The notes under the pieces are model-generated. The model made no database searches. It was not told the origin of the DNA and saw nothing but the letters and a program-made list of their open reading frames with translations. This document shows, piece by piece, positions 25,807 through 33,503 of a stretch of 33,503 nucleotides of DNA. The translations under genes and the position numbers were made by a program. Origin of the DNA: JBKPDV01 sp046728075 (GTDB lineage: Bacteria > Acidobacteriota > Thermoanaerobaculia > UBA5066 > Gp7-AA6); NCBI GenBank assembly GCA_046728075.1, contig JBKPDV010000146.1:1-33503 (forward strand), given 5' to 3'. Each line of letters begins with the position of its first letter. The first letter of the stretch is position 1.

Positions 25807-25838
25807 AAAAAAAAGGGTCCCGAATACTCGGGACCCTT
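25807..25838 (-). terminator. Intrinsic terminator between the two pilin genes
   Basis: A perfect 11-bp stem (arms 25813-25823 and 25828-25838) with loop ATAC; on the minus strand the stem is followed directly by a run of T (8 including two stem bases). It lies 37 bases downstream of the pilA1 stop and three bases upstream of the pilA2 start. It should end most pilA1 transcripts and limit pilA2 expression. Confidence 0.92.
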
Positions 25839-25874
25839 CTCCATTTCCATTTCGAGGATTGAAGTTCGGCGAGC

Positions 25875-26363
25875 TTACTGCTGGGTGCCTTCCGGCCACT
25901 GAACGAAACTGCCGTTGGCGTAGACGATGTCGTCGTTGAAGTCGGTCGTCGTTCCGCAGTTGGTCACCAGGCCGTCCTTGGTCTTGTTGCGTCCCGTGGA
26001 CAGAATGGCGTAGTTGTTCGTGTCGTTGGCGTAAAAGACAAACTGACCCCACCCGTCGACCTTGGGCGGCTGGCCGATGTATGTCGGGCTCAGCTTGCTG
26101 AAGGAAGCCTGGTCGACAGCCGTCGCGGCGCCGATGATCGCGGTCAGACCCGTCGGGCAGGAGGCCGGAGGATAGGAATTGTTGTCAACGGCATACGCTT
26201 CGATCGCGGTCGCGAGCGCGCGCATGTCGGACATGGTGCGCTTTTGTTTGCCGCGCTGCACGGCGTTCAACAGGTTGGGGATCGCGATCGCGGCCAGGAT
26301 ACCGATGATCGCGATGACGATCAGCAACTCAATAAGGGTAAAACCGGACTGCTTCTTCTTCAT
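25875..26363 (-). CDS. pilA: Major type IV pilin candidate (GspG-like), PilA1
   Basis: A 162-residue prepilin with a short basic leader, MKKKQSG, cleaved before FTLIELLIVIAIIGILAAIA (Glu at +5). Then come NLLNAVQRGKQKRTMSDMRA, ALATAIEAYAVDNNSYP, LSPTYIGQPPKVDGWGQF and an ending with FVQWPEGTQQ. Two Cys residues (ASC, NCG) could close a C-terminal loop. ATG 26363 has an excellent AGGAGGG Shine-Dalgarno ~7 nt upstream; longer readings upstream have no start support. A sigma54-type promoter lies ~65 bases upstream of the start and a strong terminator just after the stop, so it is a well-expressed single-gene transcript and the best candidate for the main pilus subunit. The DGWG pattern is also seen in GspG of type II secretion, but the pilus context favours PilA. 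Confidence 0.93.
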   Translation of the reverse strand: MKKKQSGFTLIELLIVIAIIGILAAIAIPNLLNAVQRGKQKRTMSDMRALATAIEAYAVDNNSYPPASCPTGLTAIIGAATAVDQASFSKLSPTYIGQPPKVDGWGQFVFYANDTNNYAILSTGRNKTKDGLVTNCGTTTDFNDDIVYANGSFVQWPEGTQQ

Positions 26364-26427
26364 CTTCCCTCCTAAGGGTGTTACAGGATTCCTACAACTT
26401 CTCTTTTGGATATTCAGCCGGTTACTC

Positions 26428-26442
26428 GCAAGACACGGGCCC
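26428..26442 (-). promoter_or_regulatory. Putative sigma54 promoter of pilA1
   Basis: The minus strand reads GGGCCCG, then TGTC, then TTGC. Against the consensus TGGCACG-N4-TTGC it matches 5 of 7 at -24 and 4 of 4 at -12, with the invariant GG and GC exactly spaced. The start of transcription would be near 26416, giving a leader of ~53 nt that includes the AGGAGGG site. A weaker sigma70-like pair (TTCCGA, 17 bases, TATAAG) lies further upstream near 26466-26494. Confidence 0.6.
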
Positions 26443-26517
26443 AATCCGGAGGGACTCTAAGTCATTGACTTATAAAGGAAATCTCTTTTTGTCGGAAAAC
26501 AAAACAGGCGATATTTG

Positions 26518-28035
26518 TCATTGAGGGCGGAATCCAACTGACTCTTTTTGTTCTTCGGGTGGATTGAGCGCCCATTCTTCCACGACATCCTTGTAGAGGC
26601 CGACCCCGTTGACGAAGTCGCGGAGAAAGATTCTTTCATCGGCTCCGTGCATCCGGGATTGATCGATGATGTTCGTGGGAATCGTCGAGTACCCGTAGGC
26701 GACGAATCCGCGATTTCGGAAGACCGCAGAGGTCGTAAAAGCGCCCCAGATGGGGACCGGTCCGAAAGGAATCCCCGGATAGTGGGACTCCGTAACCCTT
26801 CGCAGGAGCTCCGTAAAGGGGCTCGGATAGGGACTGGCCGAGGTCGCTTCTCCCACAAAGGAATCCCAAACTCCGATGCCGCGCTCCCGGCCGGCATCGA
26901 CGACCCTCTGAGCGTAGGGCGCGGGAGACAGGCCGGGGGGAGTGGCGACGACGTAGAGGACGTGCGGTTTCCCTCCCGGGCCGGCGGGCCGGGGGAAGAT
27001 CGGAGACCAGCCGGCTCGAGGCTCCAGAAAAGCTCCGTATCGGTCCGGTAGCACCTCGAGCTCCTTGGGATCTCGCCAAACCCGATCGAGGTGGCGCAGC
27101 GGATCGGTCAACGGGCTCGAAAGGTGGTTGGCGAGGATGTCAAACCCGAGGACCACCTGCGGATGCGGTTCGACAGCCTGATCGTGAAAGTGTCGCTGCC
27201 CGAAATCCCTGATGAGGCCCTCGAGCGGGCCCTTCTCCTCGGCCTGCATCTCGAGCACCGCGAGACCGGCCTGCATCGTCTCGAGGCCCCAAAAACGAAC
27301 GTCGCGAAGGATCAACTCGTTGATCCCTCCCTCGTTCAAGACGACGCTCACTCCGGCGAACCAATCGGGCCTGTGCTCGAGGAGCCATCGCGAACCCCAC
27401 TGCTGTCCGTGCTCCTCGCTCGCCTCGCCAAGGAAAAGCAGGTCCGACGCGGGGACGATTCCGTGCCGCTTCAAATTGGCCATCGCAAGCAGCTGCGCGA
27501 TGGCCAGAGACTTCATGTCGTACGCTCCCCTGCCGTAGAGGTATCCGAGTTTGATCTTCCCTGAGAAGGGCGTGGCCTCTCTCCATCCGGGCGGGAAAAC
27601 CTCTTCGACGTCCACATGATTCAAGAGGAGCAGCGCGCCCTCACGCCGCCGCCCGGGCAGCCGCGCGAGAATATTGCAGCGCCTGGGAGCGGGGCAGATG
27701 ATTTCCGATTCGATGCCCTCGCAGTCCAAGAGGCGCTGGAGATACTCGACCCCGGCCTGCTCTCCCTGCGAAGCCCGGGTGTCGATCCGAACGTAGTCGT
27801 ACAGGTTTCGGACTTCGGGTTCTTTCAGCCAATCCGCGGCAGGTCGGGTCTGATCGAGCTCGATCTGGGCAAGTTTTTTCCGGCTGCAAGCCGCAAGCAG
27901 CAAGAAAATCGCAACAAGCCCGAATCGGGTCGAAAACCGCAAGACAAGGAGCGGGGCCGCCCTGAGCCGGGCGCCTAACCGCACACTCCCCCATTTTCTG
28001 GACAGAAAAGCGTCCACAAGACGGCGTTGCTTCAT
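26518..28035 (-). CDS. M20-family metallopeptidase lipoprotein
   Basis: A 505-residue protein, if begun at ATG 28035. Residues ~40-50 (LVAIFLLLAAC) form a lipoprotein signal with Cys50, so the true start may be later: GTG at codon 18, or TTG at codon 32, which would give an 18-residue signal. Metal-site motifs of the M20 family are all present: LLLNHVDVEEV (H140, D142), YGRGAYDMKS (D173), GEASEEHG (E207 catalytic, E208) and SRMHGADERI near the C-terminus (H~473). It is a zinc-dependent amino- or carboxypeptidase or deacylase anchored to the membrane; the substrate is unknown. It starts 33 bases after the third YfhO-like gene and probably ends that operon. It is upstream of pilA1, which has its own promoter. 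Confidence 0.88.
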   Translation of the reverse strand: MKQRRLVDAFLSRKWGSVRLGARLRAAPLLVLRFSTRFGLVAIFLLLAACSRKKLAQIELDQTRPAADWLKEPEVRNLYDYVRIDTRASQGEQAGVEYLQRLLDCEGIESEIICPAPRRCNILARLPGRRREGALLLLNHVDVEEVFPPGWREATPFSGKIKLGYLYGRGAYDMKSLAIAQLLAMANLKRHGIVPASDLLFLGEASEEHGQQWGSRWLLEHRPDWFAGVSVVLNEGGINELILRDVRFWGLETMQAGLAVLEMQAEEKGPLEGLIRDFGQRHFHDQAVEPHPQVVLGFDILANHLSSPLTDPLRHLDRVWRDPKELEVLPDRYGAFLEPRAGWSPIFPRPAGPGGKPHVLYVVATPPGLSPAPYAQRVVDAGRERGIGVWDSFVGEATSASPYPSPFTELLRRVTESHYPGIPFGPVPIWGAFTTSAVFRNRGFVAYGYSTIPTNIIDQSRMHGADERIFLRDFVNGVGLYKDVVEEWALNPPEEQKESVGFRPQ

Positions 28036-28068
28036 GAATTTGTTAGAAGCCGAGGCTCCCTGGGGATT

Positions 28069-30414
28069 TTACCCCCCCGGGTCGCGCGGAGCGCCTCCCG
28101 CCTGCCTGCGGTCCAAGTCCTTATGACGGCTCCGGACCAAAATCCCACCGATCAGAAGAAGAAAGAGAACCGGCCCCCACCGCGAGATCGTCCCTCCGGG
28201 TACCCGTTCCTGCCATTCCAAGCGGTGCCGGCCTGAGGGAATCGGAACCGCCGAAAAGGCAAGCTGCGCGGGCACGACCTCGACCGGCCGGCCGTCGAGG
28301 AGGACATCGCGATAGGACCAGAAGGCTCGGAGAACGAAGAGCCAGCCCGGCTCCTGCATTTGGATTTCTGCGCGAAGGCGTTCGGGAGAGTCCTCCAGAA
28401 CTGAGACTCGCCCGCCACTCGATCGACCGGATCGACGTTGTCCAGTGTCCAGGAAGGGTCCCGCCGAGCCGGCGATCAAACCCTGAAACGACTCGATCGA
28501 GCCCCTCGTTTCCTCCCATCGGTCAAGCAGCCGAACCGCGGGAAGAGCGAGACCACATTCGTCCCAGGACTGAACCAGATCCCCCCCGAACCGCTCGTAG
28601 CCTGCAAGAGGCTCCTGATCTCGGAATCGAATTCCCCAACGCAGGGCAAGGCTCGCGAACAGCGGCGTCGGATTCCCCGCGGCGACCAACTGCCGGGACA
28701 CCCGGCGGAGACTCTCGACTCGCGAGAGATCGCCGTTGTCGAAGTCGAAATTCAAAACCGTCCCACGCTTCCAGAACGTCTGCGTGTGCTCGATCCACGT
28801 CATCCGGGTCCATTGATTGAGGGAGGGATCCGTGCTGTGCAACTGTTCCTCGCAAGGAGTCGTGGCGCGGTAATTCGACTCGCCGAGCGTCCGGAACTGG
28901 CGCCCCGGGTCGCGCCGAGCCAGAGTCCGGGCGAAGGCCGTCGGGGAGAAGATCTCTTCTTCTCGAAAGGTCTGGGCGATCGGCCGATCCGCCGCGATCG
29001 TAATGAGGCTGAGCAGAATCAGGCTGGCGATTCGCGACGCTCGGCCTCTGGCCGCGGCCCCGAGGGCCGCCAGCAGAGTCCCGATCCAGAGAAGTCCTCC
29101 TTCCGCGAGAGCGGCCGGCAATTGACGACCGGCCAACGCTGCCTTCTCCGGGGGCCCGCCGATCGCGGCAACGGCGATTCTTCCGGTCGCGGAGGGGAAC
29201 AGGTGCGCGCCAAGGGCGAGCGCCGCCAAGGCCGCGCCGACGCCGAGCGCCCAACGCAGGCGCGGTCGCCGCTCGCGGCAGACCTCCAGTCCGAATCCGG
29301 CCAGGACAGCGAGACCGAAGACACACGCCACGATCAGTTTCTCCGGGTTGCGCAAGGGGATCGGTGAGCTCGCGCCGAGCCAGGAACGCGGGGTCAGAGC
29401 GGGGATCACCGCGACCGCGAGGCTGATGGCCGCGAGCAGCCGAGCCCAGCGAGCGCCCCGGATCCTTTGCCGCGCGGTGAGAACGAGGGCGAAGAGAGGA
29501 AAGGCGCCGAGGTACAACGTCGCGAAGAGGCCTGCCGTCTTGCCGTGATAGAGGGTCTGCCCCCACGTAAACGAATCGTCCATGCCCCACACCTCGCCGA
29601 AGGAGTAAGGCACGAGGAACTCCAGGAGCCGCCAGGGCGAGACCGAGTAATAGAAACTCTCCGCCAGCGTCATGCCGAGAACGCCCCGGTTCGTCTCCGG
29701 GATCCAGAGAGCGGTCGCAAGAATCTGAGGGGCGGCGAGGAGGGCGCCGAGCCCGAGGCCAAGCCCGAGGATTCCGAGCCGCCTAAGAGGCTGCTGCGAC
29801 GACTCCTCGACCACGATCCAGAGGCTCGCGCACAAGACTCCCGTCGCGACGGTAAAGATGTCGCCCGCCAGCATGTCGAGACCGAAGAGAACTCCCAGCA
29901 GGCACGCGTCGGCAACGCGCGGCTCTTTCCGGATCACGGCCCAAAGAATCCAGGGCAGCAGCGTCATGCCCGGTTGAATGTGGAGAAACGACACTTCGGA
30001 AATGGAGACACCCGAGAAGACGTAGGTCACCGCCGCGATCCACGCCGCTGCCTCGGAGGTGCCGAGGCGGCGCAGGAGAAAGAGCATACCGACGCCCGCG
30101 ATGGCCCAGTGCAGAATGGGATAGATCCTCAGGGCGAGCGGCAAACGGACGGCCGCGAGCAGCCACCGGACGGGATAGAGCGCGCCGGCGTTCGGGTTGG
30201 CCAGGAGCGGACGGCCGCCGGAAATATCCGCTTCCCAGATGGGCAAGCGGCCTCGGGCGTAGGCGTCGTGGACGGCCGACTCCGTCGGGTAGTTGTACGG
30301 AGAGAGGTCCCGCCCCCCAAAGGACCGCGGTCCAAAAAGGGGGTCGGCATAGACGAGAACCGTCAACCCGAGAAAGAGCGGAACGGTCCAGCGACGCTCG
30401 AGCCAGCTCTTCAT
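28069..30414 (-). CDS. YfhO-like membrane protein (array copy 3)
   Basis: A 781-residue polytopic protein. ATG 30414 overlaps the stop of the upstream paralogue (ATGA); the frame continues upstream but is that gene's other frame. TM1 (VPLFLGLTVLVYADPLF) is followed by FGGRDLSPYNYPTESAVHDA and GRLPIWEADISGGRPLLANP with NAGALYPVR. This is a variant of the YfhO loop (acidic residues, then PLWNP-like). About ten membrane helices follow. The soluble C-terminal part contains GERFGGDLVQSW-like elements (YERFGGDLVQSWDE), WLFVLRAFWSYRDVLLDGRP and RHRLEWQERVPGG. It shares ~40-50% obvious motifs with the two adjacent genes. Likely a GT-C-type enzyme of envelope glycan synthesis; the exact reaction is unknown. 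Confidence 0.8.
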   Translation of the reverse strand: MKSWLERRWTVPLFLGLTVLVYADPLFGPRSFGGRDLSPYNYPTESAVHDAYARGRLPIWEADISGGRPLLANPNAGALYPVRWLLAAVRLPLALRIYPILHWAIAGVGMLFLLRRLGTSEAAAWIAAVTYVFSGVSISEVSFLHIQPGMTLLPWILWAVIRKEPRVADACLLGVLFGLDMLAGDIFTVATGVLCASLWIVVEESSQQPLRRLGILGLGLGLGALLAAPQILATALWIPETNRGVLGMTLAESFYYSVSPWRLLEFLVPYSFGEVWGMDDSFTWGQTLYHGKTAGLFATLYLGAFPLFALVLTARQRIRGARWARLLAAISLAVAVIPALTPRSWLGASSPIPLRNPEKLIVACVFGLAVLAGFGLEVCRERRPRLRWALGVGAALAALALGAHLFPSATGRIAVAAIGGPPEKAALAGRQLPAALAEGGLLWIGTLLAALGAAARGRASRIASLILLSLITIAADRPIAQTFREEEIFSPTAFARTLARRDPGRQFRTLGESNYRATTPCEEQLHSTDPSLNQWTRMTWIEHTQTFWKRGTVLNFDFDNGDLSRVESLRRVSRQLVAAGNPTPLFASLALRWGIRFRDQEPLAGYERFGGDLVQSWDECGLALPAVRLLDRWEETRGSIESFQGLIAGSAGPFLDTGQRRSGRSSGGRVSVLEDSPERLRAEIQMQEPGWLFVLRAFWSYRDVLLDGRPVEVVPAQLAFSAVPIPSGRHRLEWQERVPGGTISRWGPVLFLLLIGGILVRSRHKDLDRRQAGGAPRDPGG

Positions 30415-32714
30415 TTCCGGTCCCGCAAAAAGCGCCCCGCCGACAACGCCACCAGCGTCAAGAGGGCGATCAACGGTCCCCATCGCGACACCTTCCCGCC
30501 CGGGACCTCCTCCGTCCATTCGATCCGATGGGATCCTCCTGGAATCGCGACGGCCGAGAACGCAATCTGGGCCGGCACGACAGCGGCCTCCCGCCCGTCC
30601 AGGAGAACGCGCCGCCACTGCCAGAATTCACGCAGCACGAAGAGCCATCCCGCATTCCCTGCCGAGGTCTCGATCAGAAGACGCTCGGGAGTCTGTTCGA
30701 CGAGACGGACCCTCCCGCCGATCGCCGCGCCGGTCGATCGACGGCCGGTCTCCAGAACGACGGAGCCGGGAGTCAGCCTCGGAATCGCTGCCAGCGCTTC
30801 CGGCGCGGACAGCTCCTCGCGCCATTGTTCCAGCAAACGAATGCCTGCGAAGGGGCGAGCATGCTCGTCCCACGCGCAGATGGCGTCTCCTCCGATCGCG
30901 TGATAACCCGCAAGCGCCTCCTGGCCGTGGAAGCGAGTCCCCCATCGCAAAGCCAGCGTGCCGAAGAAGGCCTCGGCGTCTCGGTACCGGGCCGCGTGCG
31001 ATGACAGGTTTCGAAGGCTCTCCATTCGCAGAAGATCTCCCGAGTCGAAGTCGGAGTTGAACACGGTCCCGCGCCCCCAGAGAGCCTGGGTGTGCTCGGT
31101 CCACGTCCGCGCCGGGGAAGGAGGCCATCGCGAGCCCGGCTCCGTCAATCCGGCGGGCGTCTCTCGGTAAACCGACTCTCCCAGCGTCCGGTAAAGACTC
31201 TCCGGGTCGCGACTTCGTTGCAGCCGCGCGAACGGAGTCGGCGCGAAGACGTCGTCTTCGCCGGCGAGCTCCGGAATCTTGCGGGTCGCCAGAATCGGAA
31301 CGAGCGTCAGGAGCACGAGGGCGATCGCGAGGCCCGGCGCTCTCCCGCGCCGCGCCGCCTCGAGCGCGGCAACGGTCAACATCCAGAGCAGCGCTCCCTC
31401 GGTCAACGCTTCGGGCAGCGACGCGGCCGCCTGCGGAATCTGCGACGGGGGTCCTCCCGTCATGCCGACCGCCAGGCGCGCCGCGGTCTGCCGACTCAAG
31501 AAGGACGCGGCGGCGGCGAGGAAAAGAACCACTCCGACGGCAAGCGCCCCCCGCGAGGGAGACGGCGCGGCTGCGAGGCGGTCGAATGCGAGCGAAGCGA
31601 GAATCGCGAGCGCTAAGGCGACGGAGACCGCGAGCTTCTCCGGATTCCGCAAGGGAAGCAGCGAAGGGAACCTCCAGAATGCTCTGGGCAAGAGTGCCGG
31701 AATCACCGTCGCGAACAGACCCAGAGCCAGGAGCGCCTTCGCGAAGCGCGCGCCCGGCGCGGCGCAACGCGCCAGAATCGGCACCGCGATGAGGGCGAGC
31801 GACCCGGCGTAGATGGTCGAGAAGAGGCCCAACGGCCGGCCGCGGAATAGCCCCGGGGCCCAGGTTGCCTCCGGCTCGAGCTGCCACGTCGGCCCGAATG
31901 GATAGGGAATCAAGAGCTCGAGCAGCCTCGCGGGCGACAGGGAATAGAGCGTCACCTCACCGATCGAAAGGCCGATCGCGCGCCGCGTCTCTCCCGCCCA
32001 TAAAGCCGAGGCGACAATCTGCGGCGCCGCGAGAAGGGCAGAAAGGCCCAGCGCCGCGAGAACCTCGAGCGCCGCCTGCCGTCGATGGGAACGGTGGGCT
32101 TCCCTCAGAGTCCAGAGAACGCAACAGGCGATTCCGGCCAGAATGGTGAGCACTTCCCCGGCGAGAAAAAGCAGGGCGAAAAGAAGCGAGAGCCAGAGGA
32201 TCCTTCGAGTGGACCCGGCCTCTCGTCCCGCCAACACCCAGACGATCCAGGGAAGGCAAGCCATCCCCGGCAGATAGTGCGGAAAGAAGACCTCGGAAAC
32301 CGCCACTCCGGAGAACACGTAAGTCGTGGCGCCCACCCATGCCGCCGGCGCGGAGACCCCGATCCGCCGCAACAGAAGAAGAGTCCCGGTCCCTGCGGCG
32401 AGCCAATGGAGAATCGGAAACAGGCGCATCGCAAGCGGAAAGGAGAGGGGCGCGAGAAGCATCCGAACCGGATAGAGCGCGCCCGCGTTCGGGTTGGGAA
32501 GAAGAGGCCGGCCCCCCGAGATGTCGGGCGACCAGAGCGGCAGACGTCCGCGCGCGTACGCGTCGTGAATCGTCTTTTCCATCGGGAGGTTGTAGGCGAC
32601 AAGATCGCGACCCACGAAATTGCGGCGCGAGAAGAGGGGATCCGCATACACCGCCGCCAGGAGTAGCGCGAGTCCTCCGACCGCGAGACCGACTCCGCCT
32701 CGGGACGGCGTCAA
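30411..32714 (-). CDS. YfhO-like membrane protein (array copy 2)
   Basis: A 767-residue protein, if begun at TTG 32714, which overlaps the upstream stop as TTGA. Starting further upstream would add ~24 Arg/Pro/Gly residues that are out-of-frame sequence of the neighbour. TM1 (GLAVGGLALLLAAVYADPLF) is followed by FVGRDLVAYNLPMEKTIHDA and GRLPLWSPDISGGRPLLPNP. Multiple membrane helices follow, then the C-terminal domain with YHAIGGDAICAWDE, WLFVLREFWQWRRVLLDGRE and SHRIEWTEEVPGGKVSRWGP, and a last helix. Close paralogue of the flanking genes. The acidic residues of GRD and the later HDA are conserved in copies 2 and 3 and are candidates for a GT-C active site. Confidence 0.8.
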   Translation of the reverse strand: MTPSRGGVGLAVGGLALLLAAVYADPLFSRRNFVGRDLVAYNLPMEKTIHDAYARGRLPLWSPDISGGRPLLPNPNAGALYPVRMLLAPLSFPLAMRLFPILHWLAAGTGTLLLLRRIGVSAPAAWVGATTYVFSGVAVSEVFFPHYLPGMACLPWIVWVLAGREAGSTRRILWLSLLFALLFLAGEVLTILAGIACCVLWTLREAHRSHRRQAALEVLAALGLSALLAAPQIVASALWAGETRRAIGLSIGEVTLYSLSPARLLELLIPYPFGPTWQLEPEATWAPGLFRGRPLGLFSTIYAGSLALIAVPILARCAAPGARFAKALLALGLFATVIPALLPRAFWRFPSLLPLRNPEKLAVSVALALAILASLAFDRLAAAPSPSRGALAVGVVLFLAAAASFLSRQTAARLAVGMTGGPPSQIPQAAASLPEALTEGALLWMLTVAALEAARRGRAPGLAIALVLLTLVPILATRKIPELAGEDDVFAPTPFARLQRSRDPESLYRTLGESVYRETPAGLTEPGSRWPPSPARTWTEHTQALWGRGTVFNSDFDSGDLLRMESLRNLSSHAARYRDAEAFFGTLALRWGTRFHGQEALAGYHAIGGDAICAWDEHARPFAGIRLLEQWREELSAPEALAAIPRLTPGSVVLETGRRSTGAAIGGRVRLVEQTPERLLIETSAGNAGWLFVLREFWQWRRVLLDGREAAVVPAQIAFSAVAIPGGSHRIEWTEEVPGGKVSRWGPLIALLTLVALSAGRFLRDRK

Positions 32715-33503
32715 GCGACGCGCCCTTCCCTGGCCCCTCGGGCAAGGAGGGCCGCCCCGGCGAGAAAGAAAAGGATGGGACCCCAAACCGACGCTTTCGC
32801 TCCCGGCAGGCGCTCGCGCCAGTCGAGGAGGTGACGGCCTGCGGGGACCCGGATCGCCGAAAACGCGAGCTGCGCCGGAGCCACTTCGACTGCATGTCCA
32901 TCGAGAAGCGTTTCGCGATACGGAAAGTAGCCGCGCAGGAGAAAGAGCCAGGTCGGGGCCGGCGCGTCCGTCTCGAGCCGAACCCGCTCCGGTGTCTTCT
33001 CGATCACGCGCATTCTCCCCTCGACGGAAGCGCCGGCGCCCACGCGTCCGGTTTCAATAACGATCTCCCCGGCTGTCAGCCGCGGCAGCGTCCTCAGCGC
33101 ACCCACCGCGTCTTGCTCTTCCCGCCAACGAGTCAGAAGACGGATGTCCGGAAAGGGTTTTTCGTGCTCGTCCACATCCTGCAGAAGGTCTCCGCCGATC
33201 CGGTGATAACCCGCTCGCGCGGGCTCTCCTTTGAACCGGACCTCCCAGCGCAGGGCCAGGTCGCCGAAGAAGGCGCTCGAGTCGGTAAAGCCTGCGGCCA
33301 GTGTCGCGATGCGGCGCAGGCTGGTCACGCGGGAGAGATCGCCGACATCTGCGTCCTGGTTGAAGATCATTCCCCGGCGCCAGAGTGCCGGCGTGAAATA
33401 CAGCCAGCTGCGACGCCAATACTCGAGGCGGCCGGGGTCGCTCCCGGCCCAGGCCGTGTCGGGAGTCGGGGATGCCGGAATTGCAAGGGTCCGATAGGAG
33501 CCC
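32711..33503 (-). CDS. YfhO-like membrane protein (array copy 1), C-terminal part
   Basis: The last ~263 codons of a gene that continues beyond the right edge (first full codon at 33502). The soluble C-terminal domain is in view: FNQDADVGDLSRVTSLRRIA, LALRWEVRFKGE, YHRIGGDLLQDVDEHEKPFP, TWLFLLRGYFPYRETLLDGH and RHLLDWRERLPGAKASVWGP, then a final helix, ILFFLAGAALLA. Each segment aligns with the same region of the two downstream genes, so three tandem paralogues are present. The stop overlaps the TTG start of the next gene. The N-terminal membrane part is outside the window. Confidence 0.8.
   Translation of the reverse strand, partial: GSYRTLAIPASPTPDTAWAGSDPGRLEYWRRSWLYFTPALWRRGMIFNQDADVGDLSRVTSLRRIATLAAGFTDSSAFFGDLALRWEVRFKGEPARAGYHRIGGDLLQDVDEHEKPFPDIRLLTRWREEQDAVGALRTLPRLTAGEIVIETGRVGAGASVEGRMRVIEKTPERVRLETDAPAPTWLFLLRGYFPYRETLLDGHAVEVAPAQLAFSAIRVPAGRHLLDWRERLPGAKASVWGPILFFLAGAALLARGAREGRVA

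Noticed and set aside
1..33503. In-frame UGA selenocysteine codons, as selA is present
   Set aside because: No recognised gene here is interrupted by a UGA followed by continued homology, and no SelB-type hairpin was noted.

Overview
This is a GC-rich, gene-dense bacterial window. It carries a nearly complete accessory set for a type IVa pilus, flanked by a TldD/PmbA pair, selA and an array of large membrane proteins. Gene content suggests a Gram-negative environmental bacterium. Several traits recall Acidobacteriota (Thermoanaerobaculia-like) or Myxococcota: a VWA-type PilY1, a gene resembling a Myxococcus family, and many four-base start/stop overlaps. That placement is an inference from gene content only. 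No tRNA, rRNA, CRISPR array, insertion sequence or phage gene was seen.

Layout. 1-1633 (+): 3' end of one TldD/PmbA-family gene, then a complete second member. 1700-3225 (-): a two-gene unit, a coiled-coil protein and an exported TPR protein. 3369-4891 (+): selA followed by a possible small lipoprotein; the selA leader holds direct repeats and a G-quadruplex motif. 5059-6417 (-): a sigma54-type response regulator. 6558-16452 (-): the minor pilin operon pilV-pilW-pilX-pilY1 plus an exported FxLYD-like protein; PilY1 is a 2090-residue giant with a Thr/Pro repeat block inside a split VWA domain. 16664-20403 (+): two overlapping retraction ATPase genes, the first fused to a long HEAT-repeat domain. 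20258-22120 (-): a membrane histidine kinase whose 3' end overlaps the second ATPase gene tail-to-tail. 22212-26363 (-): prepilin peptidase, a YfhO-like membrane protein and two tandem pilins. 26518-33503 (-): an M20 peptidase lipoprotein and three tandem YfhO-like membrane proteins, the last cut by the window edge.

How it fits together. PilD would process PilA1, PilA2, PilV, PilW and PilX. PilY1 and the minor pilins would prime assembly and form the tip. The two PilT-type ATPases would drive retraction. The kinase and NtrC-type regulator plausibly form a PilS/PilR-like pair; a good sigma54 -24/-12 match lies upstream of pilA1, and a strong terminator lies between pilA1 and pilA2. One YfhO-like GT-C-type protein sits between pilA2 and pilD and overlaps pilD by four bases, so this family could modify pilins or surface glycans. 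That is the most interesting untested link here, together with the HEAT-PilT fusion. The extension and platform genes pilB, pilC and pilMNOPQ are not in the window.
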